Assembly (NCBI RefSeq): GCF_016894445.1
Contig: NZ_CP056775.1
Location: 870,001-934,000 of the forward strand
Direction: 5' to 3'
DNA from: Dyadobacter sandarakinus
GTDB lineage: Bacteria > Bacteroidota > Bacteroidia > Cytophagales > Spirosomataceae
DNA: 64,000 nucleotides
The position numbers and the translations under genes were made by a program. Shown in pieces: positions 35,062 through 44,763 of the stretch; position 1 is the stretch's first letter; every line of letters starts with the position of its first letter. The notes under the pieces are model-generated. The model was not told the origin of the DNA. It saw only the letters and a program-made list of their open reading frames with translations, and made no database searches.

Positions 35062-36741
35062 ATGTTGCCTTTGAAAATGCTGAATACAAAAATCAAAATC
35101 TCCTTCGCCTTGCGCCTGCTGCTAGGCTGCCTGCTGTGTCTTGTTACCCAATATCCAGCTTCTGCACAGCTGCCCGTGATGCCGGGCGATACGGCCCGGC
35201 CCGCCAAGCCCGTTTACCCGCCCGATTCGCTGGGACGGCGGACGCCCAGGGGTACGATCGACGGCTTTCTGAAAGCCAGCTACCAGGAAAATTACGAAAG
35301 GGCTGCGCTGTACATCCGCCGCGACCCGGCTCTTAAAAAGAAACAGAATACCATCCGGCAGGCCAAAGCATTACAGGCTTTGCTGGAAGTAAACGGACGC
35401 ATTTTCCCTTACTCCTGGATCAGCAATGAGCCGGAGGGAAAAACAGACGATAACCTCGGGCCCAACCTGGACCGGATCGGTGCGGTTACCATCGATAATG
35501 AGTCTTTTGACCTAATCCTCGAAAGCGTGAAGGACAAGGAGGGGTACCCCGTCTGGCTGTTTTCCACGCAGACGATCGAGCGTATACCGCTGAACGTGAA
35601 TGATCTTGAAACGACCACTTTCATCAGTGATATTTCGCCTGCATTTTTACAGAACAACAAGTGGAACGGTGTACCCATCGCGCATTGGATCGCCACCATC
35701 ATCCTGCTGATCGGTTCGTATCTGCTTGCATCGGCTATTACCCGGGTAATAGTGTTTCTGATCCCGAGAATTTACAGGAAGGCCGGAGAAGAACCCTATT
35801 TTGACTTCATTCGGGCATTTTCCCTGCCCGCCCAGCTGTACCTGGCGATCTGGTCGTTTATGTCTTTCAGCCAGAAAGCAGGCATTTCACTCGTGGTAAG
35901 GCAGCATTTCAGCAACCTTGCGCTCATCATTGGCTTTGTAGCAGTGATCCTGCTCATCTGGCAACTGCTGGACGTGATCGGTATGGTGACCGAGCAGCGC
36001 ATGAAAAGATACCGCAACCAGTCCGCAGTGTCAGCCATTCTTTTTGTGCGCCGGGCATTGAAGATCGCCCTGGTGATTGTGGGGGCAATCATGATCCTGG
36101 ATACGCTCGGTTTTGATGTTACCACCGGTATTGCTGCCCTGGGTATTGGTGGTATTGCCCTGGCACTGGGTACACAAAAAACGGTGGAGAACTTCGTCGG
36201 CAGTGTCACCATCATTGCAGACCAGCCTGTGCGGGTAGGTGATTTTTGCAGGATCGGCGAGTTTACAGGCACCATTGAGCGCATCGGTATGCGTGCGACA
36301 CAGGTGAGGACCAATGCCCGCACGGTGGTGACGATTCCCAATGGAGAGCTTTCTTCTCTGAAAATCGAAAACTTCGCGCACCGCGAACGCTTCTGGTTTC
36401 ATCCGGTTTTTTACCTCCGCGTGGAGACCACCCCCGATCAGATCCGCCACGTGATCCAGGAACTACGCAGGGTATTGCTTACACATCCGCGCGTCAATCC
36501 TGAGCCTGCCCGTGTCAGGTTTATTGAGGTAGGATTGAATGGGATCAAAATTGAGGTATTTTCCTATGTAGATACCGCAGATATGGATGTGTTCCTGGAA
36601 ATACAGGAAGAGCTGCTTCTGCAGATGATGGATGTGGTGGCTGCCAGCGGCACCGGATTCACACTTCCCGCACAAACTATTTATTTTGCCAAAGATCATG
36701 GATCACAGCAATCTGATAGTCCGATCATCGCTCCGGATTAA
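35062..36741 (+). CDS. MscS-family mechanosensitive channel with an extended periplasmic N-domain
   Basis: A 559-residue protein. A signal sequence (LLLGCLLCLVTQYPASAQ) is followed by a soluble periplasmic domain of about 180 residues (RGTIDGFLKASYQENYERAALYI). Then come transmembrane helices near residues 225, 285, 315 and 350. The pore helix and beta domain are typical MscS: GFDVTTGIAALGIGGIALALGTQKTVENFVGSVTII and IGEFTGTIERIGMRATQVRT, TIPNGELSS. Channels of this type release solutes on hypo-osmotic shock. Start could be 35062 or 35077. Downstream is the SusC gene with its own promoter. Confidence 0.92.
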   Translation: MLPLKMLNTKIKISFALRLLLGCLLCLVTQYPASAQLPVMPGDTARPAKPVYPPDSLGRRTPRGTIDGFLKASYQENYERAALYIRRDPALKKKQNTIRQAKALQALLEVNGRIFPYSWISNEPEGKTDDNLGPNLDRIGAVTIDNESFDLILESVKDKEGYPVWLFSTQTIERIPLNVNDLETTTFISDISPAFLQNNKWNGVPIAHWIATIILLIGSYLLASAITRVIVFLIPRIYRKAGEEPYFDFIRAFSLPAQLYLAIWSFMSFSQKAGISLVVRQHFSNLALIIGFVAVILLIWQLLDVIGMVTEQRMKRYRNQSAVSAILFVRRALKIALVIVGAIMILDTLGFDVTTGIAALGIGGIALALGTQKTVENFVGSVTIIADQPVRVGDFCRIGEFTGTIERIGMRATQVRTNARTVVTIPNGELSSLKIENFAHRERFWFHPVFYLRVETTPDQIRHVIQELRRVLLTHPRVNPEPARVRFIEVGLNGIKIEVFSYVDTADMDVFLEIQEELLLQMMDVVAASGTGFTLPAQTIYFAKDHGSQQSDSPIIAPD

Positions 36742-36780
36742 GAGAGTGCATTGTTTACAAATGCTTAACTTATCAGCACA

Positions 36781-36809
36781 TTTGGCTTAACATTAGGAAT
36801 ATAGATTTG
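36781..36809 (+). promoter_or_regulatory. Promoter of the susC/susD-like operon
   Basis: TTTG at 36781-36784 and TAGATTTG at 36802-36809, 17 bases apart, match the Bacteroidota consensus TTTG/TAnnTTTG. The ATG is 27 bases downstream. No regulator gene lies next to it. Confidence 0.72.
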
Positions 36810-36835
36810 CGTCCTTCAACGTAAATGGATATTCT

Positions 36836-39800
36836 ATGACTAATTTTTCCGGAAAATGTAAATCCTTTTGTTTCATCTTACTGATGCTCGGTACGCTCCA
36901 CGCCGTGGCACAGGTGAACGTCAGGGGAAAAGTAACCGATAAGGAGACCGGCCAAGGTGTGCCGGGAGCCAGCATTATTGTAAAAGGTACCAATGCAGGT
37001 ACGGGTACGAATGCAGAAGGATTTTACGAGCTCACCGTAGCAAATCCCAATGCAACCCTTACTTTCTCTTTTGTAGGATTTGAATCGCAGGAGATTGCTT
37101 TGAATGGCAAGTCGCAGCTGGATGTGATCCTGAGCACCGACCTCAAACAGCTGAACGAGGTCGTAGTTACCGCATTGGGTATTAAAAAAGATGTGCGCCG
37201 GATCGGTGTAGCAATCCAGACTGTGGATGGCTCGTCGACGGTGAAGGCCCGGGAGCCGAATGCGATTAACGCACTGGCAGGCAAGGTCGCCGGTCTGACG
37301 ATCGGTGCGCAGCCTGAATTGCTGAGAAGGCCCAACATCATGCTCCGGGGTAATACAGACGTGCTTTTTGTAGTGGACGGTGTGCCTGTGAACTCAGATA
37401 CCTGGAATGTGAGCCCGGACGATATCGACACATACTCGGTACTGAAAGGTGCAAGTGCTTCGGCATTATACGGATTCAGGGGGAAAAATGGTGCAATCCT
37501 GATCACCACCAAAAGAGGTACCAAAGACAAGCGCGGGTTCTCGGTCGATATCAACTCGTCGACCATGATGGACAAAGGATTTTACTCCATTCCCAAGGTA
37601 CAGGACGAGTACGGCCCGGGCGACCATGGCCGGTATGCATTCGTAAATGGTGCGGGCGGAGGCTTGAATGACGGTGATTACGATGGCGGCTGGGGCCCAA
37701 GGTTTGAAGGCCAGCTTATTACCCAGTACGACAGCCCGGTAGATCCGATCACAGGTGTACGCTCAGGCACCCCGTGGATCAACCGGGGAAAGGATAACCT
37801 GAAACGCTTTCTTCAGCCAGGTATTTTATCAACCAACAACGTATCTGTTTCCTCATCCGGCGACAAGTACAACCTCCGCTTTTCGGCCTCCAATACTTAC
37901 CAGAAAGGCATCGTGCCTAACACGAAGCTGAACATTACCAATTTTAATGTAACCTCAGACTTCAAGTTTTCTGAAAAGCTCAACTTTACGTCGAGCCTTC
38001 AGTATAACCGGCAGTATTCTCCCAATATTCCCGACGTGAACTATGGTCCAAACTCGATCATCTATAACATGGTGTTCTGGGCGGGTGCAGACTGGAACGT
38101 GGATGATATGCGCAATTACTGGCAGCCTGGAAAAGAGGGCATTCAGCAGATCTATGCGGAATACCAGCGCTATAACAATCCGTACTTTATGAGCTACGAG
38201 TGGCTGCGCGGTCATCAGAAAACAGACATTATTGGTCAGGCAGCCATGTCTTACAAGTTTACCGACTTTCTGGAAGCCACCCTGCGCACGCAGATAACTA
38301 CCTGGAACTTGTTCAGGAATGAAAAGATGCCATACTCGGCGGGTTCATACGGCCGGGAGGAGCGCAAGGGTGACTACCGCGAAGACCGCCGCAATCTGTT
38401 TGAGAACAATACCGACATTCTCGTCAAGTTTGATAAAGATCTTTTTGACGGATTTAACGCAAAACTTTGGGCTGGTGGCAACATCCGCAGCTTTGCATAT
38501 AACTCCCAATACGGCTCCACCGACTACCTGAACGTCCCCGGCCTGTATAATTTCAACAACAGCTACCGGCCTGTACGTACGTCGAACTTCAACTCGGCCA
38601 TGCGTGTGAACTCGGCTTATTACTCGGCGGATTTTACATTCCGTGAATTCTTTACGCTGTCCACAACAGGTCGCCTCGACAAACTTTCGACCCTGCCGGC
38701 TGGTAACAATACTTTCTTTTATCCATCTGTGGCGGGTTCTACCGTGCTGTCGGACTTCCTGCCAATCCCCGAAATGGTTTCTTTCCTGAAACTGCGTGCT
38801 TCTTACGCCAACGTAAAGGATGCCCTGACCAAATCGACTATCGGTACCACGCCGGCGCTGGGCGATGCCAACCCGCTGGGCTACGGAGATCAGTATTATT
38901 CGCCGTATGACGGACCGAGTTACCAGAATGCAGCCGTTTATTCCACACCATTTGCCTATAACAACACGCCTGCCGCGTATTTTACCAACACGCTCAACAA
39001 TCCGTCCCTGAAACCAAGCTCTACCTCGCAAACGGAACTGGGCCTCGATGTCCGTATTCTGAAGAACCGCATTGGGCTGGATGCGACGTACTTTGTCTCC
39101 CATGAGGGACCACGGATTTTCGCACTCCCGGTTTCCTCCACCACAGGATACGACTCCTATCTGGTGAATGGAATCCGCACCAAAAAAACGGGTGTTGAAC
39201 TTGCACTGACAGGGTCTGTGCTGAAAAGCGGCACCGGGCTCAACTGGGACGTAGTAGCTAATTACTCCACCTTCAAGGAAGTACTGACGGAGATTTACCC
39301 GGGCGTGAATGCATTGAATACCTTCTTTAAGGTAGGGGACAGGATGGACAAGTTTTACGGACGTGCCTTTGCAAAAACAAACGACGGTCAGATTATCAAT
39401 GACGCCTCCGGAAGACCGGTATACCTGCCTGTAAGCCAGTATCTGGGCAATGTGAATCCGAAGTTTGTGTTCGGGATCAATAATAAGTTTGCTTACAGAA
39501 ATGTAAACCTGAGCTTCCAGTTCGACGGGCGGATCGGCGGTGTGATTTCAAACTATGTGCAGAAGCAGACCTTCCGGGGCGGTCGCAATGCCAAGCTCGT
39601 ACAGGGTGCCCTCGGCGAGGCCCGCTACAAGGATTGGGTAGGTTTCAAAAACGGCGATACGGACAATAAGAACTACCTCGGTGAAGGTGTGCAGGTCAGT
39701 AACGGCGGCGCGCTCAATTTTGATGTGGACGGTAAGATCACGAACCTCAATGAGCTGAAGTTTGCACCAAACATCACCAAGCAGTACGTACAGGACTGGG

Positions 39801-40072
39801 TAAGCCGCTACTACAATACCGAGGAAGGCAATCTCATGAGCCGGTCGTTCGGTATGTTGCGTGAAGTGGTGATCGGGTATTCCATTCCGTCGAAATGGCT
39901 GGCACAATCGAGGTTTATCCGCAATGCCTCGGTATCGCTGGTGGGCCGTAATCTGCTCTATTTTGCAGCCAGCAAGGATATTGACCTGAACCAGTACATA
40001 TCCGGCGGTGAGTCTGCCCCGCAGACACCATCCCTGCGCAGGTACGGAGTGAACATCAACCTTTCATTCTGA
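36836..40072 (+). CDS. SusC/RagA-family TonB-linked outer-membrane importer
   Basis: A 1078-residue protein. After the signal peptide, a carboxypeptidase-like domain (VRGKVTDKETGQGVPGASIIVKG) spans residues about 25-110. The TonB box region and plug follow (EVVVTALGIKKD, VLFVVDGVPVNSD, IDTYSVLKGASASALYG, NGAILITTKRG). The rest is the barrel, ending RRYGVNINLSF with the terminal Phe. With the SusD-like lipoprotein it forms an outer-membrane pair that imports oligosaccharides or peptides. No glycosidase, sensor or sigma/anti-sigma gene accompanies it, so the substrate is unknown. Confidence 0.95.
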   Translation: MTNFSGKCKSFCFILLMLGTLHAVAQVNVRGKVTDKETGQGVPGASIIVKGTNAGTGTNAEGFYELTVANPNATLTFSFVGFESQEIALNGKSQLDVILSTDLKQLNEVVVTALGIKKDVRRIGVAIQTVDGSSTVKAREPNAINALAGKVAGLTIGAQPELLRRPNIMLRGNTDVLFVVDGVPVNSDTWNVSPDDIDTYSVLKGASASALYGFRGKNGAILITTKRGTKDKRGFSVDINSSTMMDKGFYSIPKVQDEYGPGDHGRYAFVNGAGGGLNDGDYDGGWGPRFEGQLITQYDSPVDPITGVRSGTPWINRGKDNLKRFLQPGILSTNNVSVSSSGDKYNLRFSASNTYQKGIVPNTKLNITNFNVTSDFKFSEKLNFTSSLQYNRQYSPNIPDVNYGPNSIIYNMVFWAGADWNVDDMRNYWQPGKEGIQQIYAEYQRYNNPYFMSYEWLRGHQKTDIIGQAAMSYKFTDFLEATLRTQITTWNLFRNEKMPYSAGSYGREERKGDYREDRRNLFENNTDILVKFDKDLFDGFNAKLWAGGNIRSFAYNSQYGSTDYLNVPGLYNFNNSYRPVRTSNFNSAMRVNSAYYSADFTFREFFTLSTTGRLDKLSTLPAGNNTFFYPSVAGSTVLSDFLPIPEMVSFLKLRASYANVKDALTKSTIGTTPALGDANPLGYGDQYYSPYDGPSYQNAAVYSTPFAYNNTPAAYFTNTLNNPSLKPSSTSQTELGLDVRILKNRIGLDATYFVSHEGPRIFALPVSSTTGYDSYLVNGIRTKKTGVELALTGSVLKSGTGLNWDVVANYSTFKEVLTEIYPGVNALNTFFKVGDRMDKFYGRAFAKTNDGQIINDASGRPVYLPVSQYLGNVNPKFVFGINNKFAYRNVNLSFQFDGRIGGVISNYVQKQTFRGGRNAKLVQGALGEARYKDWVGFKNGDTDNKNYLGEGVQVSNGGALNFDVDGKITNLNELKFAPNITKQYVQDWVSRYYNTEEGNLMSRSFGMLREVVIGYSIPSKWLAQSRFIRNASVSLVGRNLLYFAASKDIDLNQYISGGESAPQTPSLRRYGVNINLSF

Positions 40073-40110
40073 GGTACAGCCTAACATTTCAAAATTTTAA
40101 ATCAACCATC

Positions 40111-41700
40111 ATGCGTTCTATAATTATTGCTGTTTTGGCTTTTACAGCCCTGCTTTTTACAGGTTGTGAAAAGAGTTTTGAGGAACTTGAAAAAGATCCG
40201 AACCGCGCGATCACCGCACCTGCGTCCCTTATTTTGCAGGGCATTGAGTGGGATATGTACAATAATACAGGCCGGCCGTTCAGCTCCGAAATGCGTTGGA
40301 ACCAGTTTTATGCGGTCAACTATAATTACTACGGCAACAATGAGTATCAATGGTCTGCATTTACAAACCATTATTCAACATTGAAAAACGTGGTGCAGAT
40401 GGAGCTGGAACATAAAAAAACCGGCGCAGCGGACATCAACGGTTACACGGCGCTGGGTAAATTCTTCCGGGCATTTTACATGGATCAGATGTCGGCCAGG
40501 GCGGGTGACCTGCCGATGAGCGAAGCCCTGCTCGGACGTGAGAACCTGAATCCGAGATATGATTCCCAAAAACAGATCTATGTACAGATCCTAAACCTGC
40601 TCAACGAAGCGAACAGTGACATTACTTCCCTGATCGCGAAAGGAGAAACAACCGTGGAGGGTGATTTTTATTTTGCAGGTAAACTGGCCAGCTGGCAGCG
40701 GGCGATCAATGCATTCAGGCTTAGAATGCTGCTGCGCCTGAGCAAAAAAGAAGCCGATACAGACCTGAACATCAGGGCACAATTTGCAGAGATCATTAAC
40801 AATCCCGCCAGGTACCCGTTGTTTGCAGGCATGTCAGACAATCTTCAGTTTATCTCAAACAATTACAATAAGTATCCGTCCAATCCCGATAACTTTGGTT
40901 TTGACGCCACACGTCAGAACATGGCCGCTACGTACGTAAGCCTGCTTACTGCCCGCCAGGATCCCCGCGTTATGATTACGGCCGAGCCTGCGGGTGCCCA
41001 GCTGAAAGCCGGAAAGACCCCGTCGGACTACACGGCTTATGTGGGTGCCAGTTCGGGCGAAGACCTGGCGGACATGTCGGCGAAGGCGGGAATCGACAAC
41101 GGAGCCGGGTTCGCGCCGGGCGCATATTCTTTCCAGAGCCGGTCGCGGTACTACACCAACTACACAGGCGAGAACGTATTCATCATTGGGTATCCCGAGA
41201 TGTGCTTCAACATTGCGGAGGGGATCAACCGCGGCTGGGTAAGCGGCAATGCCGATCAGTGGTACCAGGCGGGCATCAAGGCTTCCATGGAGTTTTACGG
41301 GATCAAGGAGGGCGCCAACTCGATGCAGTACTCCCGCACCGGCGGCAGGGAAGCCAGTGACTTTGTAGGTTATACGGTTAATTTCAGCTTTGCGAACTAC
41401 CTGGCTCAGCCGCTGGTAAAGTATGCCGGAAACAACCTTACCGGCCTCGAGCAAATACTGACCCAGAAGTACCTGGCATTTTTCATGAACTCAGGTATGG
41501 AAGCCTACTTCAATTTCCGCCGTACGGGTTTTCCGAAATTTATGACCGGCGTAGGTACAGGCAATTCGGAACGGATTGCACTTCGTTGGCAGTACCCGAT
41601 CTCGGAACGTACCACCAATGGAGCCAACTATAAAGCGGCCATTGATGCCCAGTTCGGGGGAAAAGATGATATCAATGATAAGATCTGGTTACTTAAATAG
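40111..41700 (+). CDS. SusD/RagB-family outer-membrane lipoprotein
   Basis: A 529-residue lipoprotein (lipobox ALLFTGC, Cys19) of the SusD-like group, closest to the SusD/RagB variant with N-terminal EKSFEELEKDPNRAITAPASLILQGIEWD. It is helical with TPR-like repeats (WQRAINAFRLRMLLRLSKKEAD) and ends in a C-terminal region with RIALRWQYPISERTTN. It acts as the lid of the SusC importer encoded 38 bases upstream. A strong terminator closes the operon after it. Confidence 0.94.
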   Translation: MRSIIIAVLAFTALLFTGCEKSFEELEKDPNRAITAPASLILQGIEWDMYNNTGRPFSSEMRWNQFYAVNYNYYGNNEYQWSAFTNHYSTLKNVVQMELEHKKTGAADINGYTALGKFFRAFYMDQMSARAGDLPMSEALLGRENLNPRYDSQKQIYVQILNLLNEANSDITSLIAKGETTVEGDFYFAGKLASWQRAINAFRLRMLLRLSKKEADTDLNIRAQFAEIINNPARYPLFAGMSDNLQFISNNYNKYPSNPDNFGFDATRQNMAATYVSLLTARQDPRVMITAEPAGAQLKAGKTPSDYTAYVGASSGEDLADMSAKAGIDNGAGFAPGAYSFQSRSRYYTNYTGENVFIIGYPEMCFNIAEGINRGWVSGNADQWYQAGIKASMEFYGIKEGANSMQYSRTGGREASDFVGYTVNFSFANYLAQPLVKYAGNNLTGLEQILTQKYLAFFMNSGMEAYFNFRRTGFPKFMTGVGTGNSERIALRWQYPISERTTNGANYKAAIDAQFGGKDDINDKIWLLK

Positions 41701-41721
41701 AAAAAGCATTTCCGGTAATCA

Positions 41722-41755
41722 AAAAGGCCGTCTTCCATTAGAAAGACGGCCTTTT
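41722..41755. terminator. Bidirectional terminator between susD-like gene and transaldolase
   Basis: AAAAGGCCGTCTT and AAGACGGCCTTTT form a 13-base-pair stem around an eight-base loop, with A and T flanks for both strands. It ends the susC/susD operon and the convergent transaldolase gene. Confidence 0.92.
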
Positions 41756-41794
41756 AACATCATGGAAATGAGGCTTTGATAAGCCGCACCGTTG

Positions 41795-42889
41795 CTATGC
41801 CTCGCTTTTCTGCTTCTCTATTGCATCCAGCAACTTCTGGAAGGGTTTATTGAATTTGTCAATCCCTTCTTCTTCCAGCTGCTTGGTTACGGCATCAATA
41901 TCGATACCGGCTTCCTTAATCTGTTCCAGGATTTTGGTTGCACCTTCAAGGTCGTCTTCAAGCCGGCTTGCAGGATCTCCATGGTCGCGGTAGGCTTCCA
42001 GGGTTTCCATCGGGATCGTATCCACCGTATTGGGTCCGATCAGCGCCTCCACATATTTGGTATCCTTAAATGCAGGATTCTTGCTGCTGGTACTTGCCCA
42101 AAGCAGTCGCTGCGGCACAGCTCCCAGCTCAGCCAGCTTGTTCCAGCGGTCTGAGCTGAACACGCGTTTGTAAATTTCATAGGCTTTTTTGGCAGAGGCA
42201 ATCGCCACTTCACCTTTCAGCTCGCCCAATCCTTTTTCATCCAGCAGCGGATCAACCAGCACGTCGATGCGGCTCAGGAAAAAGCTGGCTACGGACGAAA
42301 TGTTATTTACCGGCAAACCTGCGGCAGCCCTTTGTTCCAGCCCGGCAATGTAAGCCTCCGTCACCGCTTCATACCGGTCAAGGCCGAAAAGCAGGGTTAC
42401 GTTTACGTTAATGCCATCAGCAATCGCGGCCTGGATCGCAGGCAAACCTGGCTCGGTACCCGGGATCTTGATCATAACATTTTCCTTGTCGACCTCTTTC
42501 CAGAGCTTCCGCGCCTGCTCAATGGTTCCCTCGGTATCCAATGCAAGAAACGGTGATACTTCAAGGCTTACATACCCGTCGGCACCTACCACATCTTCAT
42601 CGTAAACCGGTCTCAGAATGTCACAGGCAAGTTTGATATCCGAAATGGCAAGGCCGAAAAATATTTCCTCATTGGTGCGCTGTTCCTTCGACAATTCGGC
42701 GATATCTGCATCATAATCAGCGCTGCTGCTGATCGCTTTTTCAAAAATCGCAGGATTGGAAGTCACGCCCCGCACACCATCTTCTTCAACCAGCCTTTTA
42801 AGTTCACCCGAAAAAATAATTTTCCGGTCTATAAAGTCCAGCCAGATGCTTTGACCGAAGTCGTGTATTTGTTTCACCTTGTTAGCCAT
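41795..42889 (-). CDS. tal: Transaldolase
   Basis: A 364-residue enzyme of the long TAL group found in actinobacteria, cyanobacteria and Bacteroidota. The N-terminus has QSIWLDFIDRKIIFSGELK and GVRGVTSNPAIFEKAIS. The Schiff-base lysine lies in NVMIKIPGTEPGLPAI, followed by GINVNVTLLFGLDRYEAV, and the C-terminal part has RLLWASTSSKNPAF and YVEALIGPNTVDTIP. It transfers a dihydroxyacetone unit between sedoheptulose-7-phosphate and glyceraldehyde-3-phosphate in the pentose phosphate pathway. ATG at 42889 (MANKVKQ) is preferred to ATGs a few codons earlier. Monocistronic. Confidence 0.95.
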   Translation of the reverse strand: MANKVKQIHDFGQSIWLDFIDRKIIFSGELKRLVEEDGVRGVTSNPAIFEKAISSSADYDADIAELSKEQRTNEEIFFGLAISDIKLACDILRPVYDEDVVGADGYVSLEVSPFLALDTEGTIEQARKLWKEVDKENVMIKIPGTEPGLPAIQAAIADGINVNVTLLFGLDRYEAVTEAYIAGLEQRAAAGLPVNNISSVASFFLSRIDVLVDPLLDEKGLGELKGEVAIASAKKAYEIYKRVFSSDRWNKLAELGAVPQRLLWASTSSKNPAFKDTKYVEALIGPNTVDTIPMETLEAYRDHGDPASRLEDDLEGATKILEQIKEAGIDIDAVTKQLEEEGIDKFNKPFQKLLDAIEKQKSEA

Positions 42890-43120
42890 AATCATCAATG
42901 TTTTTTTTACTGAATGATACTGAATATATCTTGATAATGCTTTACGCCTGCTTATTTAACCATGCTGAGGCGATTTTAATTACACTTTCCTCTATTTATC
43001 GGTTGATTTTCGCATAGCCGCAGCACGTCCTGGCTCAATCTTTATACTTCAGGAGCGCACGCCCGGACAGAATTGTTCCGGAGTCCGGCCGCACTTATCA
43101 GCACGAAGCCAAACATCACC

Positions 43121-43753
43121 ATGAACAAGAAGGTACCCCATCAACATTCCGACGAAAGTCAGGAGTCCCGCCGGGATTTTCTGAAAACCACGTCTGTACT
43201 GACAGCTATCGCCGTCACCCCGCCCGCTGTTGTCAAAGCCGCACAGTCGGGCTTTGTAGAGAAAGTCAATGCTGCCTTGGAAACCATGCCGGTAAGTTTT
43301 ACAGTAAATGGGGTAAAACAGCAGCTTAAACTCGAACCCCGCGCTACACTGCTGGATGTACTGCGCGAGCAGCTTGACCTGACCGGCACCAAAAAAGGCT
43401 GTGACTATGGGCAATGCGGCGCTTGTACCGTGCACGTCAATGGCAAGCGGGTACTATCATGCCTCAGCCTGGCAGTAATGCATGAGGGACAGGAAATTAC
43501 GACCATCGAAGGACTTGCCAAAGGAGAGGAGCTCCACCCGATGCAGCAGGCTTTTATCAAACACGACGGTTTTCAATGCGGATACTGCACACCCGGACAG
43601 ATCATGTCTGCCGTGGCATGCATTCACGAAGGCCATGCCGGCAGCGAAGCCGATATCAGGGAATTTATGAGCGGCAACATCTGCCGCTGCGGGGCGTACC
43701 CCAACATTGTAAAGGCAATTCAGGAAGTTAAAAACGGGGGGCTCAAATCATGA
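43121..43753 (+). CDS. Aldehyde/xanthine oxidoreductase [2Fe-2S] subunit (PaoA-like), Tat-exported
   Basis: A 210-residue iron-sulfur subunit. The N-terminus ESRRDFLKTTSVLTAIAV is a Tat signal. The plant-type [2Fe-2S] cluster uses Cys94, Cys99, Cys102 and Cys114 (GCDYGQCGACTVHVNG), and the second cluster uses Cys153, Cys156, Cys188 and Cys190 (FQCGYCTPGQ, GNICRCGAYPN). It passes electrons from the molybdenum subunit to the FAD subunit. Its stop overlaps the next start (ATGA). The Tat signal puts the assembled complex in the periplasm, as in E. coli PaoABC. Confidence 0.94.
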   Translation: MNKKVPHQHSDESQESRRDFLKTTSVLTAIAVTPPAVVKAAQSGFVEKVNAALETMPVSFTVNGVKQQLKLEPRATLLDVLREQLDLTGTKKGCDYGQCGACTVHVNGKRVLSCLSLAVMHEGQEITTIEGLAKGEELHPMQQAFIKHDGFQCGYCTPGQIMSAVACIHEGHAGSEADIREFMSGNICRCGAYPNIVKAIQEVKNGGLKS

Positions 43754-44733
43754 TACAATTTCAATACGAGCGTGCCTCCACGGCGAAGGCAGCCATCAGC
43801 AGCCTGGCCGGCAGCAGCCAGGCCAAATTCATTGCCGGTGGTACCAACCTTATCGACCTGATGAAGCGGCAGGTAGAGGCGCCGGCCCGCCTGGTTGATA
43901 TTAATGCAGTACCGCTCAAAGACATTCAGCGAAAAGACGGGAAAACGAGCATCGGCGCGCTGGCACTGAACAGCCAGGTGGCCGACAGCAAGCTGATCAT
44001 TGATAACCATCCGCTGCTTTCCCAGGCCCTGAATGCCGGCGCATCCGCGCAGATCAGGAATATGGCGACCGTGGGCGGCAATATGATGCAGCGCACACGC
44101 TGCCCCTACTTTTATGATACCGCACTGCCCTGTAACAAAAGGGAGCCGGGATCGGGCTGCGGCGCGCTCAAAGGATTGAACAGGATGCACGCCATATTCG
44201 GGACAAGCGAGCAGTGCATTGCGGTGCACCCCAGCGACATGTGCATTGCGCTGGTAGCCCTCGATGCGACGGTCGTTGTGGCCGGGCCAAAGGGTGAGCG
44301 GCGGATTCCTTTTGAGGAATTTCACCGCCTGCCGGGCACTCAGCCCGAAAAGGACAATACACTTCAGAGCAATGAGCTGATCATGTCTGTCGAGATTCCC
44401 GACTATGCATTTAACAAGCACGCCTATTATATGAAGATCCGCGACCGGGCCTCGTATGCATTTGCGCTTGTGTCTGTGGCTGCGGCCCTGGATATGGACG
44501 GGAAGGTGATCAGAGAGGCACGTCTGGCGATGGGAGGGGTGGCCCACAAGCCCTGGCGCCTCAAAGAAGCCGAAAAGGCACTCGCAGGCAAGCCAGCCAC
44601 AGAGGAGACTTTCAGGCAGGCCGCCGAGCTGGCGATGCAGGGAGCGAAGGCTTTCAAATACAATGCATTCAAGCTGAAACTTGGTCCGAACGTAATTGTA
44701 GAAGCATTGAAAAATGCAGCCGGTCTGGTGTAA
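43750..44733 (+). CDS. Aldehyde/xanthine oxidoreductase FAD subunit (PaoB-like)
   Basis: A 327-residue subunit of the CO dehydrogenase flavoprotein type. FAD-binding pieces are KFIAGGTNLIDLMK (residues about 28-41) and IRNMATVGGNMMQ (about 100-112). The next segment holds TRCPYF, LPCNKREPGSGCGA and EQCIAVHPSDMC; this cysteine-rich insertion matches that of PaoB, where it carries an extra [4Fe-4S] cluster. A C-terminal CO_deh_flav_C domain completes it. No signal peptide of its own, so it should be co-exported with the Tat-bearing small subunit. Confidence 0.94.
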   Translation: MIQFQYERASTAKAAISSLAGSSQAKFIAGGTNLIDLMKRQVEAPARLVDINAVPLKDIQRKDGKTSIGALALNSQVADSKLIIDNHPLLSQALNAGASAQIRNMATVGGNMMQRTRCPYFYDTALPCNKREPGSGCGALKGLNRMHAIFGTSEQCIAVHPSDMCIALVALDATVVVAGPKGERRIPFEEFHRLPGTQPEKDNTLQSNELIMSVEIPDYAFNKHAYYMKIRDRASYAFALVSVAAALDMDGKVIREARLAMGGVAHKPWRLKEAEKALAGKPATEETFRQAAELAMQGAKAFKYNAFKLKLGPNVIVEALKNAAGLV

Positions 44734-44763
44734 AAGGTACCTAATCCCTGAACTGAGAAAATC

